12,825 nt of DNA from Helicobacteraceae bacterium. Its GTDB lineage: Bacteria > Campylobacterota > Campylobacteria > Campylobacterales > Sulfurimonadaceae. The DNA lies in NCBI GenBank assembly GCA_027068615.1, contig JAMOQV010000008.1, forward strand, positions 1 through 12,825, in the 5' to 3' direction. This document shows positions 1 to 6,432 of the stretch, in pieces. The notes under the pieces are model-generated. The model saw nothing but the letters and a program-made list of their open reading frames with translations. It was not told the origin of the DNA and ran no database searches. Position 1 is the stretch's first letter; the number at the start of each line of letters is the position of its first letter. The translations under genes and the position numbers were made by a program.

Positions 1-591
1 GGTATTGCTGACCTTAGCGAAGTTTTACATGTATCTCGGATGATAGAGATAGCAAGACATTTTGGTATAAAGATACTTTTTAAGTCTATCGCATCACCTC
101 GTTCTATATATCTTATAACTCAAGCAAAAAAAGAGGGTGTTAAAGTTAGTTGTGAGGTATCACTGCATCATCTTTTAAATTCTGATGAGGCTTGTTCAAA
201 CTTTAACACAACTGCAAAATTAGACCCACCACTAGCTTCTAAAAATGATGTGGCATTACTTCAAGAAGCACTTAAAAATGGTGATATAGACTGTTTAACA
301 ACTCTACATCAGCCAAGTTCAGTAGTAAATAAAGAAGTAGCATTTTACAATGCATCTTATGGGTGTGAGTCATTAGAAGAAGCATTACCACTTTACTATA
401 CAAAACTTGTCAAATCAAATCTTATCTCTATGGAGAAGTTAGTTGAGTTGGCATCTATAAATCCTAGTAAAATTATAGGTAAAAAAGTTGGTTATATACT
501 TTTCAATCCAGATAAAAAAACTATCATAAACAATACAAAATCACTATATGACAAAGAGGAGATCTATGGAGAGGTTATAAGCTTATACTAA
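1..591 (+). CDS. Dihydroorotase-family protein, probably non-catalytic (5' partial)
   Basis: The frame is open from the first base, so the gene begins upstream; 196 C-terminal residues are visible. The fold is that of the class I dihydroorotase/amidohydrolase family (de novo pyrimidine synthesis, carbamoyl-aspartate to dihydroorotate): an EVSLHHLL stretch matches the family's EVTPHHLL, followed by LDPPLAS (family NPPLRS) and LTTLHQP (family ATDHAPH). At the expected spacing, the metal-ligand His of the family HVST motif is Ser (nt 85-87), the substrate-binding Asn is Asp (nt 223-225), the following Arg is Ala, and the catalytic Asp is Leu (nt 304-306). Such degenerate homologues are known, for example the Pseudomonas PyrC-like partner of aspartate transcarbamoylase, which is structural and not catalytic. 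I infer a similar role. The metal-binding N-terminus (HxH) is outside the window. The reading frame is intact, so this does not look like a decaying pseudogene. Confidence 0.8.
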   Translation, partial: GIADLSEVLHVSRMIEIARHFGIKILFKSIASPRSIYLITQAKKEGVKVSCEVSLHHLLNSDEACSNFNTTAKLDPPLASKNDVALLQEALKNGDIDCLTTLHQPSSVVNKEVAFYNASYGCESLEEALPLYYTKLVKSNLISMEKLVELASINPSKIIGKKVGYILFNPDKKTIINNTKSLYDKEEIYGEVISLY

Positions 592-611
592 GCTTATTTC
601 CCTCGTTTTTT
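571..611 (+). terminator. Intrinsic terminator across two convergent stop codons
   Basis: A perfect 9-bp inverted repeat, ATAAGCTTA (577-585) and TAAGCTTAT (589-597), has a 3-base loop TAC. An outer GAGG (571-574) can pair with CCTC (601-604) across a small internal loop, and a run of six T follows at 606-611. This is a Rho-independent terminator for the plus-strand dihydroorotase-like gene. The stem includes that gene's stop codon (589-591) and the tgt stop on the other strand (594-596). No T-run follows on the minus strand, so it should act mainly in one direction. Confidence 0.75.
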
Positions 612-1715
612 GTAAAATTCAGCTTTAAATTCAGAAAATCTATCCTCAAGAATAGCTTCTCTGACTTCTCTCATAAGATTTAGATAATAATGTAGGTTAT
701 GGATAGTTGCTAAACGAAAATAACTTATCTCTCTTGCACGAAAGAGATGACTCATATATGCACGGCTATATCTTTGACAAGTTAAACATTTACATTCGCT
801 ATCTATTGGTGTTTCGTCCTCTTTATATTTTGCACCTTTTATATTCATACGACCAAATGATGTAAAAAGAGTTCCATTTCTTGCATTTCTAGTTGGCATC
901 ACACAGTCAAACATATCGATGCCTCGCTCAATGTTCTCTATAAGGTCTTCTGGAGTTCCAACACCCATAAGATATCTAGGTTTGTCTTTTGGCATATACT
1001 GAGTTGTATGTTCTACTGTATCGTACATCTCATTGTTAAGTTCACCAACACTAAGTCCACCTATAGCAAAACCATCATAATCAAGTGCACAAAGTTCAGT
1101 GGCACTTTTTGTACGAAAAGCTTTATCTGTTCCCCCTTGTATGATAGCAAAGATATTTTGCTCAACACCAACACCTTCTTTTTGTTTGGCACGAAAATAC
1201 TCAATGCTCTCTTTTGCCCAAGCTGTAGTTCTTTCGATGCTTAGTTTTATTCTCTCTTGAGTAGCTGGAAGTGCAACCAAGTCATCAAGTATCATCATTA
1301 TATCTGAACCTAAGTTATGTTGTATATCTATAACTTTTTTAGGTGTAAAAAAATGTTTACTTCCATCTATATGGCTTCTAAATTCTATACCATTTTCTTT
1401 TGGTTTAGATATATCGCTAAGTGAAAAGGCTTGAAATCCACCACTATCTGTTAAAAAACTTTTAGGATAAGTTGTAAAACCATGAAGTTTTCCCATCTTT
1501 GCTATAGTTTTATCTCCTGGTTTTAAGTAAGTATGATAAGTATTTGCTAAAATTATTTCAGCACCTAGTAGATCAAGAACATCTTGCATATCAAGTGATT
1601 TAACACTTCCAAGAGTTCCAACGGGCATAAAAACTGGTGTTTTTATAGTTGAATGAGCTGTCTTTATAGTACAAGCTCTTGCATTTTTTGAAGTAGCATC
1701 TAATGTAAATTGCAT
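594..1715 (-). CDS. tgt: Queuine/preQ1 tRNA-guanine transglycosylase (tRNA-ribosyltransferase)
   Basis: The 373-residue product has the usual bacterial Tgt length. Tgt swaps guanine 34 of GUN-anticodon tRNAs (Asp, Asn, His, Tyr) for preQ1, the committed tRNA step of queuosine synthesis, in the cytoplasm. Visible motifs: FLTDSGGFQ with general acid/base Asp90, MILDDLVALP (141-150) in the base pocket, IIQGG (191-195), GGLSVGE (219-225), and FDCVMPTR with the nucleophile Asp270. The zinc site is C308-x-C310-x2-C313-x25-His339. All key residues are present, so it should be active. The gene is convergent with the dihydroorotase-like gene, with only two bases between the stop codons. A weak AGGAT lies about 13 bases before the ATG, and a sigma70-like promoter lies 37-66 bases upstream of it. 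It appears to be transcribed alone. Confidence 0.97.
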   Translation of the reverse strand: MQFTLDATSKNARACTIKTAHSTIKTPVFMPVGTLGSVKSLDMQDVLDLLGAEIILANTYHTYLKPGDKTIAKMGKLHGFTTYPKSFLTDSGGFQAFSLSDISKPKENGIEFRSHIDGSKHFFTPKKVIDIQHNLGSDIMMILDDLVALPATQERIKLSIERTTAWAKESIEYFRAKQKEGVGVEQNIFAIIQGGTDKAFRTKSATELCALDYDGFAIGGLSVGELNNEMYDTVEHTTQYMPKDKPRYLMGVGTPEDLIENIERGIDMFDCVMPTRNARNGTLFTSFGRMNIKGAKYKEDETPIDSECKCLTCQRYSRAYMSHLFRAREISYFRLATIHNLHYYLNLMREVREAILEDRFSEFKAEFYKKRGK

Positions 1716-1752
1716 AATATAAATAATATCCTAAATGGGAATTTGATATCTA

Positions 1753-1781
1753 ATTATATCCCTTATTATAAATAAATTCAA
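1753..1781 (-). promoter_or_regulatory. Candidate promoter for tgt
   Basis: On the minus strand, TTGAAT (1776-1781) and TATAAT (1753-1758) are separated by 17 bases. This would start transcription near 1746, about 30 bases before the tgt ATG. The -10 is consensus and the -35 matches 4 of 6. The region is AT-rich, so chance matches are possible. Confidence 0.5.
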
Positions 1782-1835
1782 CATAAAAGTTGAAGTAATT
1801 GTTTTAAAATAATATAATTTTATACACTTTTATTG

Positions 1836-1865
1836 TTGACTTATTGTTAAGATAAGAGATATAAT
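1836..1865 (+). promoter_or_regulatory. Near-consensus sigma70 promoter for the hemL operon
   Basis: TTGACT (1836-1841) and TATAAT (1860-1865) with an 18-base spacer match consensus at 11 of 12 positions. Transcription should start near 1872, giving a leader of about 28 bases with an AAGG ribosome site (1890-1893) six bases before the hemL ATG. A direct repeat of TTATTGTT (1830-1837 and 1841-1848, period 11) overlaps the -35 element. Confidence 0.75.
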
Positions 1866-1899
1866 ACAATTAGATAACATAAATAATTTAAGGTTAAAA

Positions 1900-3189
1900 A
1901 TGAATACAAGTACATCATTAAAAGCATTTGAAAAAGCACAAACACTTATACCTGGTGGAGTTGACTCTCCTGTTCGTGCATTTAGTAGCGTTGGAGGTAG
2001 TCCACTTTTTATAGCAGAGGGTGAGGGTGGTTATTTAAAAGATATAGATGGTAACAGATATGTTGACTTTGTTCAAAGTTGGGGTCCTTTACTTTTTGGT
2101 CATAGAGATGAAAGCATAGAAAAAGCTGTTATAGATGCAGTAAAACATGGACTTAGTTTTGGTGCTCCTACTGAGGCTGAGACGAATTTAGCAGAGTTGG
2201 TTGTTTCATTTTTTGATTCTATCGATAAAGTTAGATTTGTAAGTAGTGGGACTGAAGCTGTTATGAGTGCTATCCGTTTAGCTCGTGGTTATACTCGTCG
2301 TGATGATATAGTGAAATTCACAGGATGTTATCACGGTCATAGTGACTGTTTACTTGTTCAAGCTGGTAGTGGTGCTGCTACTTTTGGTAACCCATCAAGT
2401 CCAGGTGTTCCAGCTGACTTTACAAAACATACACTTTTAGCTGAGTATAACAATATAGAGAGCGTAAAAAAATGTTTTGAGGATTCTAATGATATCGCTT
2501 GTATCATTATAGAACCAATAGCTGGAAATATGGGCTTAGTTCCTGCAGACAAAGAGTTTTTACAAGAGCTTCGTAAACTTTGTGATGAAAATGGTGCTTT
2601 ACTTATCTTTGATGAAGTTATGAGTGGTTTTCGTGCAACACTAAATGGTGCTGAGTCTATAACGGGTGTAAAACCAGATATAGTTACTTTAGGTAAAGTT
2701 ATCGGTGGTGGTATGCCCGTTGGTGCATTTGGTGCAAGAGCTGAGATAATGGCTATGCTTTCGCCAGAGGGTCCAGTTTATCAAGCTGGAACACTTAGTG
2801 GAAACCCAGTAGCTATGGCAGCTGGTTTTGCAGCACTTACAAAACTTAAGAAAAATCCACAAGTTATATCTGTTTTAAATGAAAGAGCAAAAAGACTTGT
2901 AGAGGGGATGCAAAAAGAGGCAGAATCTTGTGGGATTAAGATGCAAGTAGATACTCGTGGTAGTATGTTTGGTTTTTTCTTCAATGAAAATGAGGTTAAA
3001 AACTTTGATGATGCTACTAAAACAGATGCAAAACTTTTTGCAAAATTTCATCAAGCTATGTTAAATGAGGGCTTTTACTTTGCTTGTTCGCTTTATGAGA
3101 CAGGTTTTATCTCAACTGCAACAACTGATGCTATGGTAGAGGATGCTATAAAAGCAAGTGCAAAAGTATTTAAAGAGATAACAAAATAA
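1900..3189 (+). CDS. hemL: Glutamate-1-semialdehyde 2,1-aminomutase
   Basis: The 429-residue protein has the standard HemL length. It is a PLP-dependent class III aminotransferase-fold enzyme that turns glutamate-1-semialdehyde into 5-aminolevulinate in the C5 route to haem and other tetrapyrroles. Motifs: IPGGVDSPVRAF near residue 17, SSGTEA (115-120) for phosphate binding, GCYHGHSD (142-149), IFDEV with Asp238 contacting the pyridine nitrogen, TLGKVIGGGMP with the Schiff-base Lys266, and GTLSGNP. Nothing essential is missing. The ATG at 1900 has a well placed AAGG. The stop (3187-3189) overlaps the next ATG by one base (TAATG), so hemL and the atpZ-like gene are probably co-translated. The codons are less AT-biased than in the AsmA-like gene, which fits good expression from the strong promoter upstream. 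Confidence 0.97.
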   Translation: MNTSTSLKAFEKAQTLIPGGVDSPVRAFSSVGGSPLFIAEGEGGYLKDIDGNRYVDFVQSWGPLLFGHRDESIEKAVIDAVKHGLSFGAPTEAETNLAELVVSFFDSIDKVRFVSSGTEAVMSAIRLARGYTRRDDIVKFTGCYHGHSDCLLVQAGSGAATFGNPSSPGVPADFTKHTLLAEYNNIESVKKCFEDSNDIACIIIEPIAGNMGLVPADKEFLQELRKLCDENGALLIFDEVMSGFRATLNGAESITGVKPDIVTLGKVIGGGMPVGAFGARAEIMAMLSPEGPVYQAGTLSGNPVAMAAGFAALTKLKKNPQVISVLNERAKRLVEGMQKEAESCGIKMQVDTRGSMFGFFFNENEVKNFDDATKTDAKLFAKFHQAMLNEGFYFACSLYETGFISTATTDAMVEDAIKASAKVFKEITK

Positions 3190-3512
3190 TGGCAAATGAA
3201 GAAGAACATAAACCCCGTATAAAACCTATCATAGAAGCAGCTGATGATTTGTCTCTTGGCATCTCTATGGTTGTAGCTGTTTTGATGGGGGTAGGGCTTG
3301 GTTACTTGATAAGAAGTATAACAGAGATTGGTTGGACATTTTTTATAGGTGTATTTATAGGTGTTGCTGCTGCGATATTAAATGTTTATAAAGCTTACTC
3401 AAAACAATACAAAGAGATGCAAAAACTCTCGCAAGAGCCTAGATATGCTATGAAGAAAAAACTAGAAGATGATAAAGATGATGATTTGGACTATGGTGAA
3501 AAAGAGTATTAA
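3189..3512 (+). CDS. AtpZ/AtpI-family two-helix membrane protein
   Basis: A 107-residue protein with a charged N-terminus, two predicted membrane helices (about 22-42 and 48-69, rich in Gly/Ala/Val/Ile), and a charged tail ending in an Asp-rich stretch. The conserved face (DLSLGISMVVAVLMGVGLGYLI, then GWTFFIGVFIGVAAAILNVYK) resembles the AtpZ/AtpI family (F0F1-ATPase gene 1 type). That family is associated with assembly of the ATP synthase c-ring and has been proposed to carry Mg/Ca ions. The topology is probably hairpin-like with both ends in the cytoplasm. Oddly, it lies after hemL and not at the head of an atp operon; I recall a similar pairing in other Campylobacterota. It shares one base with the hemL stop and overlaps the next gene, so translation of the trio looks coupled. 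The family call rests on pattern recognition only. Confidence 0.75.
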   Translation: MANEEEHKPRIKPIIEAADDLSLGISMVVAVLMGVGLGYLIRSITEIGWTFFIGVFIGVAAAILNVYKAYSKQYKEMQKLSQEPRYAMKKKLEDDKDDDLDYGEKEY

Positions 3513-4017
3513 GATTTTTGCTGTATCAGAATTTCTGATACTTGCAAGTTACTTTTATTCATTTGAGTTTTTTATAAATCTTCAAGTAGCATTTTTAAGT
3601 AGTTTTTTTGTTATAGTTGGTTCATCTTTCGCTCATAGAAAGATGGTTGTAAAACAAGTTGAATCTAAAAATATAGAAAAAAAAAGAGATTTATTAGATG
3701 AGATAGAAGACCCTCATGAGCTTTATGACGATGAACCTATAAACGATGCTTCAGTTGACGAGTTAGACTTGAAAGAGATAGTAAAGCAAGAGAAGAAAAA
3801 GATTAAGATAGTAAGCTTAAAGAGTATAAAAGAGGGTGGACGAGCTAGTGTTTCATCTTTTAGACTTGTACCTTATCTTTTTTTGATTTTAGGTTTTATC
3901 TCACTTAAAAACAATGAATTATTAAATATTACTATATATCTTCCATCGTTATTAAGTGGTATTGTTGTTGGTTCTTTAATCTCTAAAAATATGTTTGAAG
4001 ACCAACAGCAGTTTTAA
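3493..4017 (+). CDS. Uncharacterised four-helix membrane protein with charged central loop
   Basis: I do not recognise this family. With the ATG at 3493 the product has 174 residues. It has two hydrophobic segments near the N-terminus (about 8-24 and 31-46), then a strongly charged middle (about 47-120: lysine-rich, then acidic DLLDEIEDPHELYDDEP, then lysine-rich again), then two more hydrophobic segments (about 124-138 and 146-165). Loop charge suggests both ends and the central domain face the cytoplasm. In-frame ATGs at 3469, 3478 and 3481 are possible starts. I chose 3493 because it gives a short basic lead (MVKKSIK) directly before the first helix, although its ribosome site is weak. It overlaps the atpZ-like gene by 20 bases and is the last gene of the hemL unit. 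Its 3' end overlaps the 3' end of pdxA by 35 bases. C. jejuni also has, from memory, a small membrane protein beside hemL. Confidence 0.8.
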   Translation: MVKKSIKIFAVSEFLILASYFYSFEFFINLQVAFLSSFFVIVGSSFAHRKMVVKQVESKNIEKKRDLLDEIEDPHELYDDEPINDASVDELDLKEIVKQEKKKIKIVSLKSIKEGGRASVSSFRLVPYLFLILGFISLKNNELLNITIYLPSLLSGIVVGSLISKNMFEDQQQF

Positions 4018-4903
4018 CAGCATTTATATAAGATGTAGTTTTTGCTTTACCTTTGTAAGCTATATCAAATGCTGTCCCATGGTCAACTGAAGTTCTTATA
4101 ATAGGTAGATTTAAAGATACATTTATACTTTCATCAAAATATAGTGCTTTTAATGGTATCAATCCTTGATCATGATACATTGCTACAAAATAATTAAATT
4201 TCTTTCTATTTTCTGGTGTAAAAGCTATATCTGGCACTATAGAGCCTATAAAAAGTTCTTTATCTATGATTTTATTTGTTCTATTTATAGCTTTTTCTAT
4301 AGTTCTTTCTTCATCTCCTAAAACACCATTATCTCCAGCATGTGGATTTAATCCTAAAACTGCTATTTTCTTATCACCTAAACTTTTATGTAAATTTATA
4401 AAAAACTGTGTTAGTGTATCTGTTTTTATATGAGAAGTGACTTCACTTAGGGGCATATGTTCTGTATATAAAGCTACAAACATCTCTTCACAACCCAACA
4501 TCATAATGGCTTCTGTAGCAAAATATTCTCTTAATAAGTCAGTATGTCCTTTATAATTTATACCTGCTAACATCCAAGCTTCTTTGTGGATAGGAAGAGT
4601 TACTATTGCATCTGCTTTATTATCTTCACAAAGTTTTATAGCACTTATAAAACTATCATACGAATACTTTCCTGCATTTATATCTATGCTACCTGCTTGT
4701 ATTTCAAATTCACCATCTACATAATGTAAATTTATATTTTCTGGAATATCAGTTTCTAATAGTGTTGTTGCTTGTAGCAATAAATCTTTATTTATACAAT
4801 ATATAGGTTCGCAAATTTGAGAAATTTCATCATGTGCTTTTAAAGCTATTTCTATCCCAACACCATTTAAATCACCAACACTTATAGCTATTTTTCTTTT
4901 CAT
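3983..4903 (-). CDS. pdxA: 4-hydroxythreonine-4-phosphate dehydrogenase
   Basis: The 306-residue protein is slightly shorter than E. coli PdxA (about 329). PdxA oxidises 4-phosphohydroxy-L-threonine with NAD(P), and the product decarboxylates to the amine that PdxJ joins to deoxyxylulose phosphate. Visible motifs: ISVGDLNGVGIEI (7-19), KGHTDLL with His120/Thr121 for substrate, and three divalent-metal ligands His149 (TEHMPLSEV), His188 (LNPHAGDNG) and His244 (AMYHDQGLIPLK), followed by TSVDHGTAFDIAYKGKA (271-287). These correspond to His136, 166, 211 and 266 of the E. coli enzyme, from memory. The start codon overlaps the pdxJ stop (ATGA), so the two enzymes should be translated together. The last 35 bases overlap the convergent membrane-protein gene and no convincing terminator was found. 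Confidence 0.96.
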   Translation of the reverse strand: MKRKIAISVGDLNGVGIEIALKAHDEISQICEPIYCINKDLLLQATTLLETDIPENINLHYVDGEFEIQAGSIDINAGKYSYDSFISAIKLCEDNKADAIVTLPIHKEAWMLAGINYKGHTDLLREYFATEAIMMLGCEEMFVALYTEHMPLSEVTSHIKTDTLTQFFINLHKSLGDKKIAVLGLNPHAGDNGVLGDEERTIEKAINRTNKIIDKELFIGSIVPDIAFTPENRKKFNYFVAMYHDQGLIPLKALYFDESINVSLNLPIIRTSVDHGTAFDIAYKGKAKTTSYINAVKTAVGLQTYF

Positions 4904-5694
4904 CTTGTAGTTAACCTTTTCATCTCTTTTATAGCATCTGCCAAACCAGTAAATACACTTCTTGCTATGATGCTTTGACCTATATTTAGTTCAGTTATCT
5001 CTTTAATCTCTATCATTTTATGAACATTATGATAGTTTAGTCCATGACCTGCTGCTACTTCCAAGCCTATACTATTAGCTCTTTTTGCAGATATTTTTAT
5101 ATCTTCTATAGCTTTTTCAAGTCTTGAAGAGAGTTCATATCTAGGAAGTTCTAACTCTTTTACTGAGTGGTTAGAGTATGGTAAAGATGAGTTTAGCATA
5201 GCAAATAGATTTGAGAATAGACCAGTATGAAGTTCCACCATCTCAGCTCCTAACTCTTTTGACTTTTCTATAGCTTCAACAGTTGGATCAACAAAAAGTG
5301 AAACAGGGATGATGCAATCATGGAGTTGTTCTATAGCAAAAGATATTTCATCTTCATATTTAAAAACATCAAGTCCACCTTCAGTTGTCACTTCTTCTCT
5401 TTTTTCAGGAACTAAAGTTACACGATGTGGTCTTAAATCACTTATGATATTTAATATATCTTTATTTATAGAACATTCCATATTTACAGGTAGGGTAGAG
5501 TGCATTATAATATTTTTTGCATCTATATCTTGTATATGTCGTCTATCTTCTCTTAGATGGATTGTTATCTGATCAGCTCCATTTATACAAGCAACATTTA
5601 GTGCATGTAATATATCTGGATCATTTACTTGTCTAGCTTCTCGCAAAACCGCTATATGGTCTATATTTACACCTAGTTTTATTTTATTATTCAT
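4900..5694 (-). CDS. pdxJ: Pyridoxine 5'-phosphate synthase
   Basis: The 264-residue TIM-barrel protein condenses 1-deoxyxylulose 5-phosphate with 3-amino-2-oxopropyl phosphate to give pyridoxine 5'-phosphate, the ring-closing step of the DXP-dependent vitamin B6 route. Family motifs: LGVNIDHIAVLREAR (7-21), ADQITIHLREDRRHI (40-54) with catalytic His46, VNMECS with Glu73, VTLVPEKREEVTTEGGLD (92-109), LHTG (155-158), VAAGHGLNYHNV with His217, and the phosphate loop ELNIGQSIIARSVFTGL near the C-terminus. It is somewhat longer than E. coli PdxJ (about 243); the extra residues fall near residues 165-190. The ATG overlaps the stop of the upstream acyltransferase gene and its own stop overlaps pdxA, both as ATGA. 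Confidence 0.97.
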   Translation of the reverse strand: MNNKIKLGVNIDHIAVLREARQVNDPDILHALNVACINGADQITIHLREDRRHIQDIDAKNIIMHSTLPVNMECSINKDILNIISDLRPHRVTLVPEKREEVTTEGGLDVFKYEDEISFAIEQLHDCIIPVSLFVDPTVEAIEKSKELGAEMVELHTGLFSNLFAMLNSSLPYSNHSVKELELPRYELSSRLEKAIEDIKISAKRANSIGLEVAAGHGLNYHNVHKMIEIKEITELNIGQSIIARSVFTGLADAIKEMKRLTTR

Positions 5695-6395
5695 TTACTC
5701 TCTTTTACTTCATTCATAAAGTTAATATAATGCTTTTCTAACTCTTTATGATCTATTATATTTCCAACATGTACTTCAACAACTCTTGTTTCCTTATATG
5801 GTGCATTTCTAAAAACTTCTTCTAACTCATCATGTATAAAAACTGGAACAACATCTAATTTATTTGCTTTTGCTATCTTAGAAGCACCATTTTGGAATTT
5901 TAAAAGACCTTTATTTTTATGTCTTTCACCCTCTGGAAATATATAGATATTAAAGTCATCTACTTTATTGAGTGTTGTTTTTATCATTTTAAAAAAACTT
6001 AGAAGTTTTTTAGGATTTTGTAAATCAACACTTATACAACCACTATATCTAAAAAAGTCACCATAAAGCCAATGTTCAAAAAGTTCGTTTTTAGCTATCC
6101 AAGTTCCGTTTTTATTGTGTTTTTCAAAGACATTTTCCATAACTAGTATATCCAATAAAGAACGATGATTTATAGCATATAAGACTCTGTTTTGTTTAGG
6201 AATTTCACCTACAAGTTTTACCTCTATATTTAAATATTTTAAAATCTTATTTGAGTAAGTTTGCCTCTCAATAGATAGTTGTTTATATGCTTGTTTATAA
6301 GTTACAAATGGATGAAAATATGTTTTTTTAAAAATCTTTACATATTTTAGTCCAAGTCTAATCATAAATGTAATTTTTAATACCTGTTTTATCAT
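5691..6395 (-). CDS. PlsC-family 1-acylglycerol-3-phosphate O-acyltransferase
   Basis: A 234-residue acyltransferase of the LPLAT/PlsC superfamily. The catalytic HX4D box is NHRSLLD (His77, Asp82) and the glycerophosphate-binding box is FPEGER (153-158). A conserved later segment, VVPVFIHD (182-189), is also visible. The basic, hydrophobic first 25 residues probably attach it to the inner face of the cytoplasmic membrane. The likely reaction is lysophosphatidic acid plus acyl donor to phosphatidic acid, the common precursor of phospholipids; another lysolipid acceptor cannot be excluded from sequence alone. An AGAGG site (6407-6411) lies 11 bases before the ATG. It follows ppk2 after 37 bases and its stop overlaps the pdxJ start. 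Confidence 0.9.
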   Translation of the reverse strand: MIKQVLKITFMIRLGLKYVKIFKKTYFHPFVTYKQAYKQLSIERQTYSNKILKYLNIEVKLVGEIPKQNRVLYAINHRSLLDILVMENVFEKHNKNGTWIAKNELFEHWLYGDFFRYSGCISVDLQNPKKLLSFFKMIKTTLNKVDDFNIYIFPEGERHKNKGLLKFQNGASKIAKANKLDVVPVFIHDELEEVFRNAPYKETRVVEVHVGNIIDHKELEKHYINFMNEVKESK

Positions 6396-6432
6396 CTATA
6401 TTATTACCTCTAAATTAAAAATTAAATTATAA

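Noticed and set aside
1008..1244. Open frame antisense to tgt
   Set aside because: It is a shadow of the strongly conserved tgt coding sequence, with no family features of its own.
1806..1821. AT-only near-palindrome upstream of hemL
   Set aside because: It is imperfect and made only of A and T; such matches are expected by chance in this base composition.
1716..1899. Search for a tRNA, small RNA or riboswitch in the longest gap
   Set aside because: The region is almost entirely A and T and shows no stable long stem or GC-rich core. Only the two divergent promoters and the short direct repeat are supported.
4020..4043. Possible weak terminator after the unknown membrane-protein gene (GCATTT and AGATGT followed by five T)
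   Set aside because: The stem would be only six pairs with two wobbles and almost no G-C, which is too weak to call in AT-rich coding DNA.
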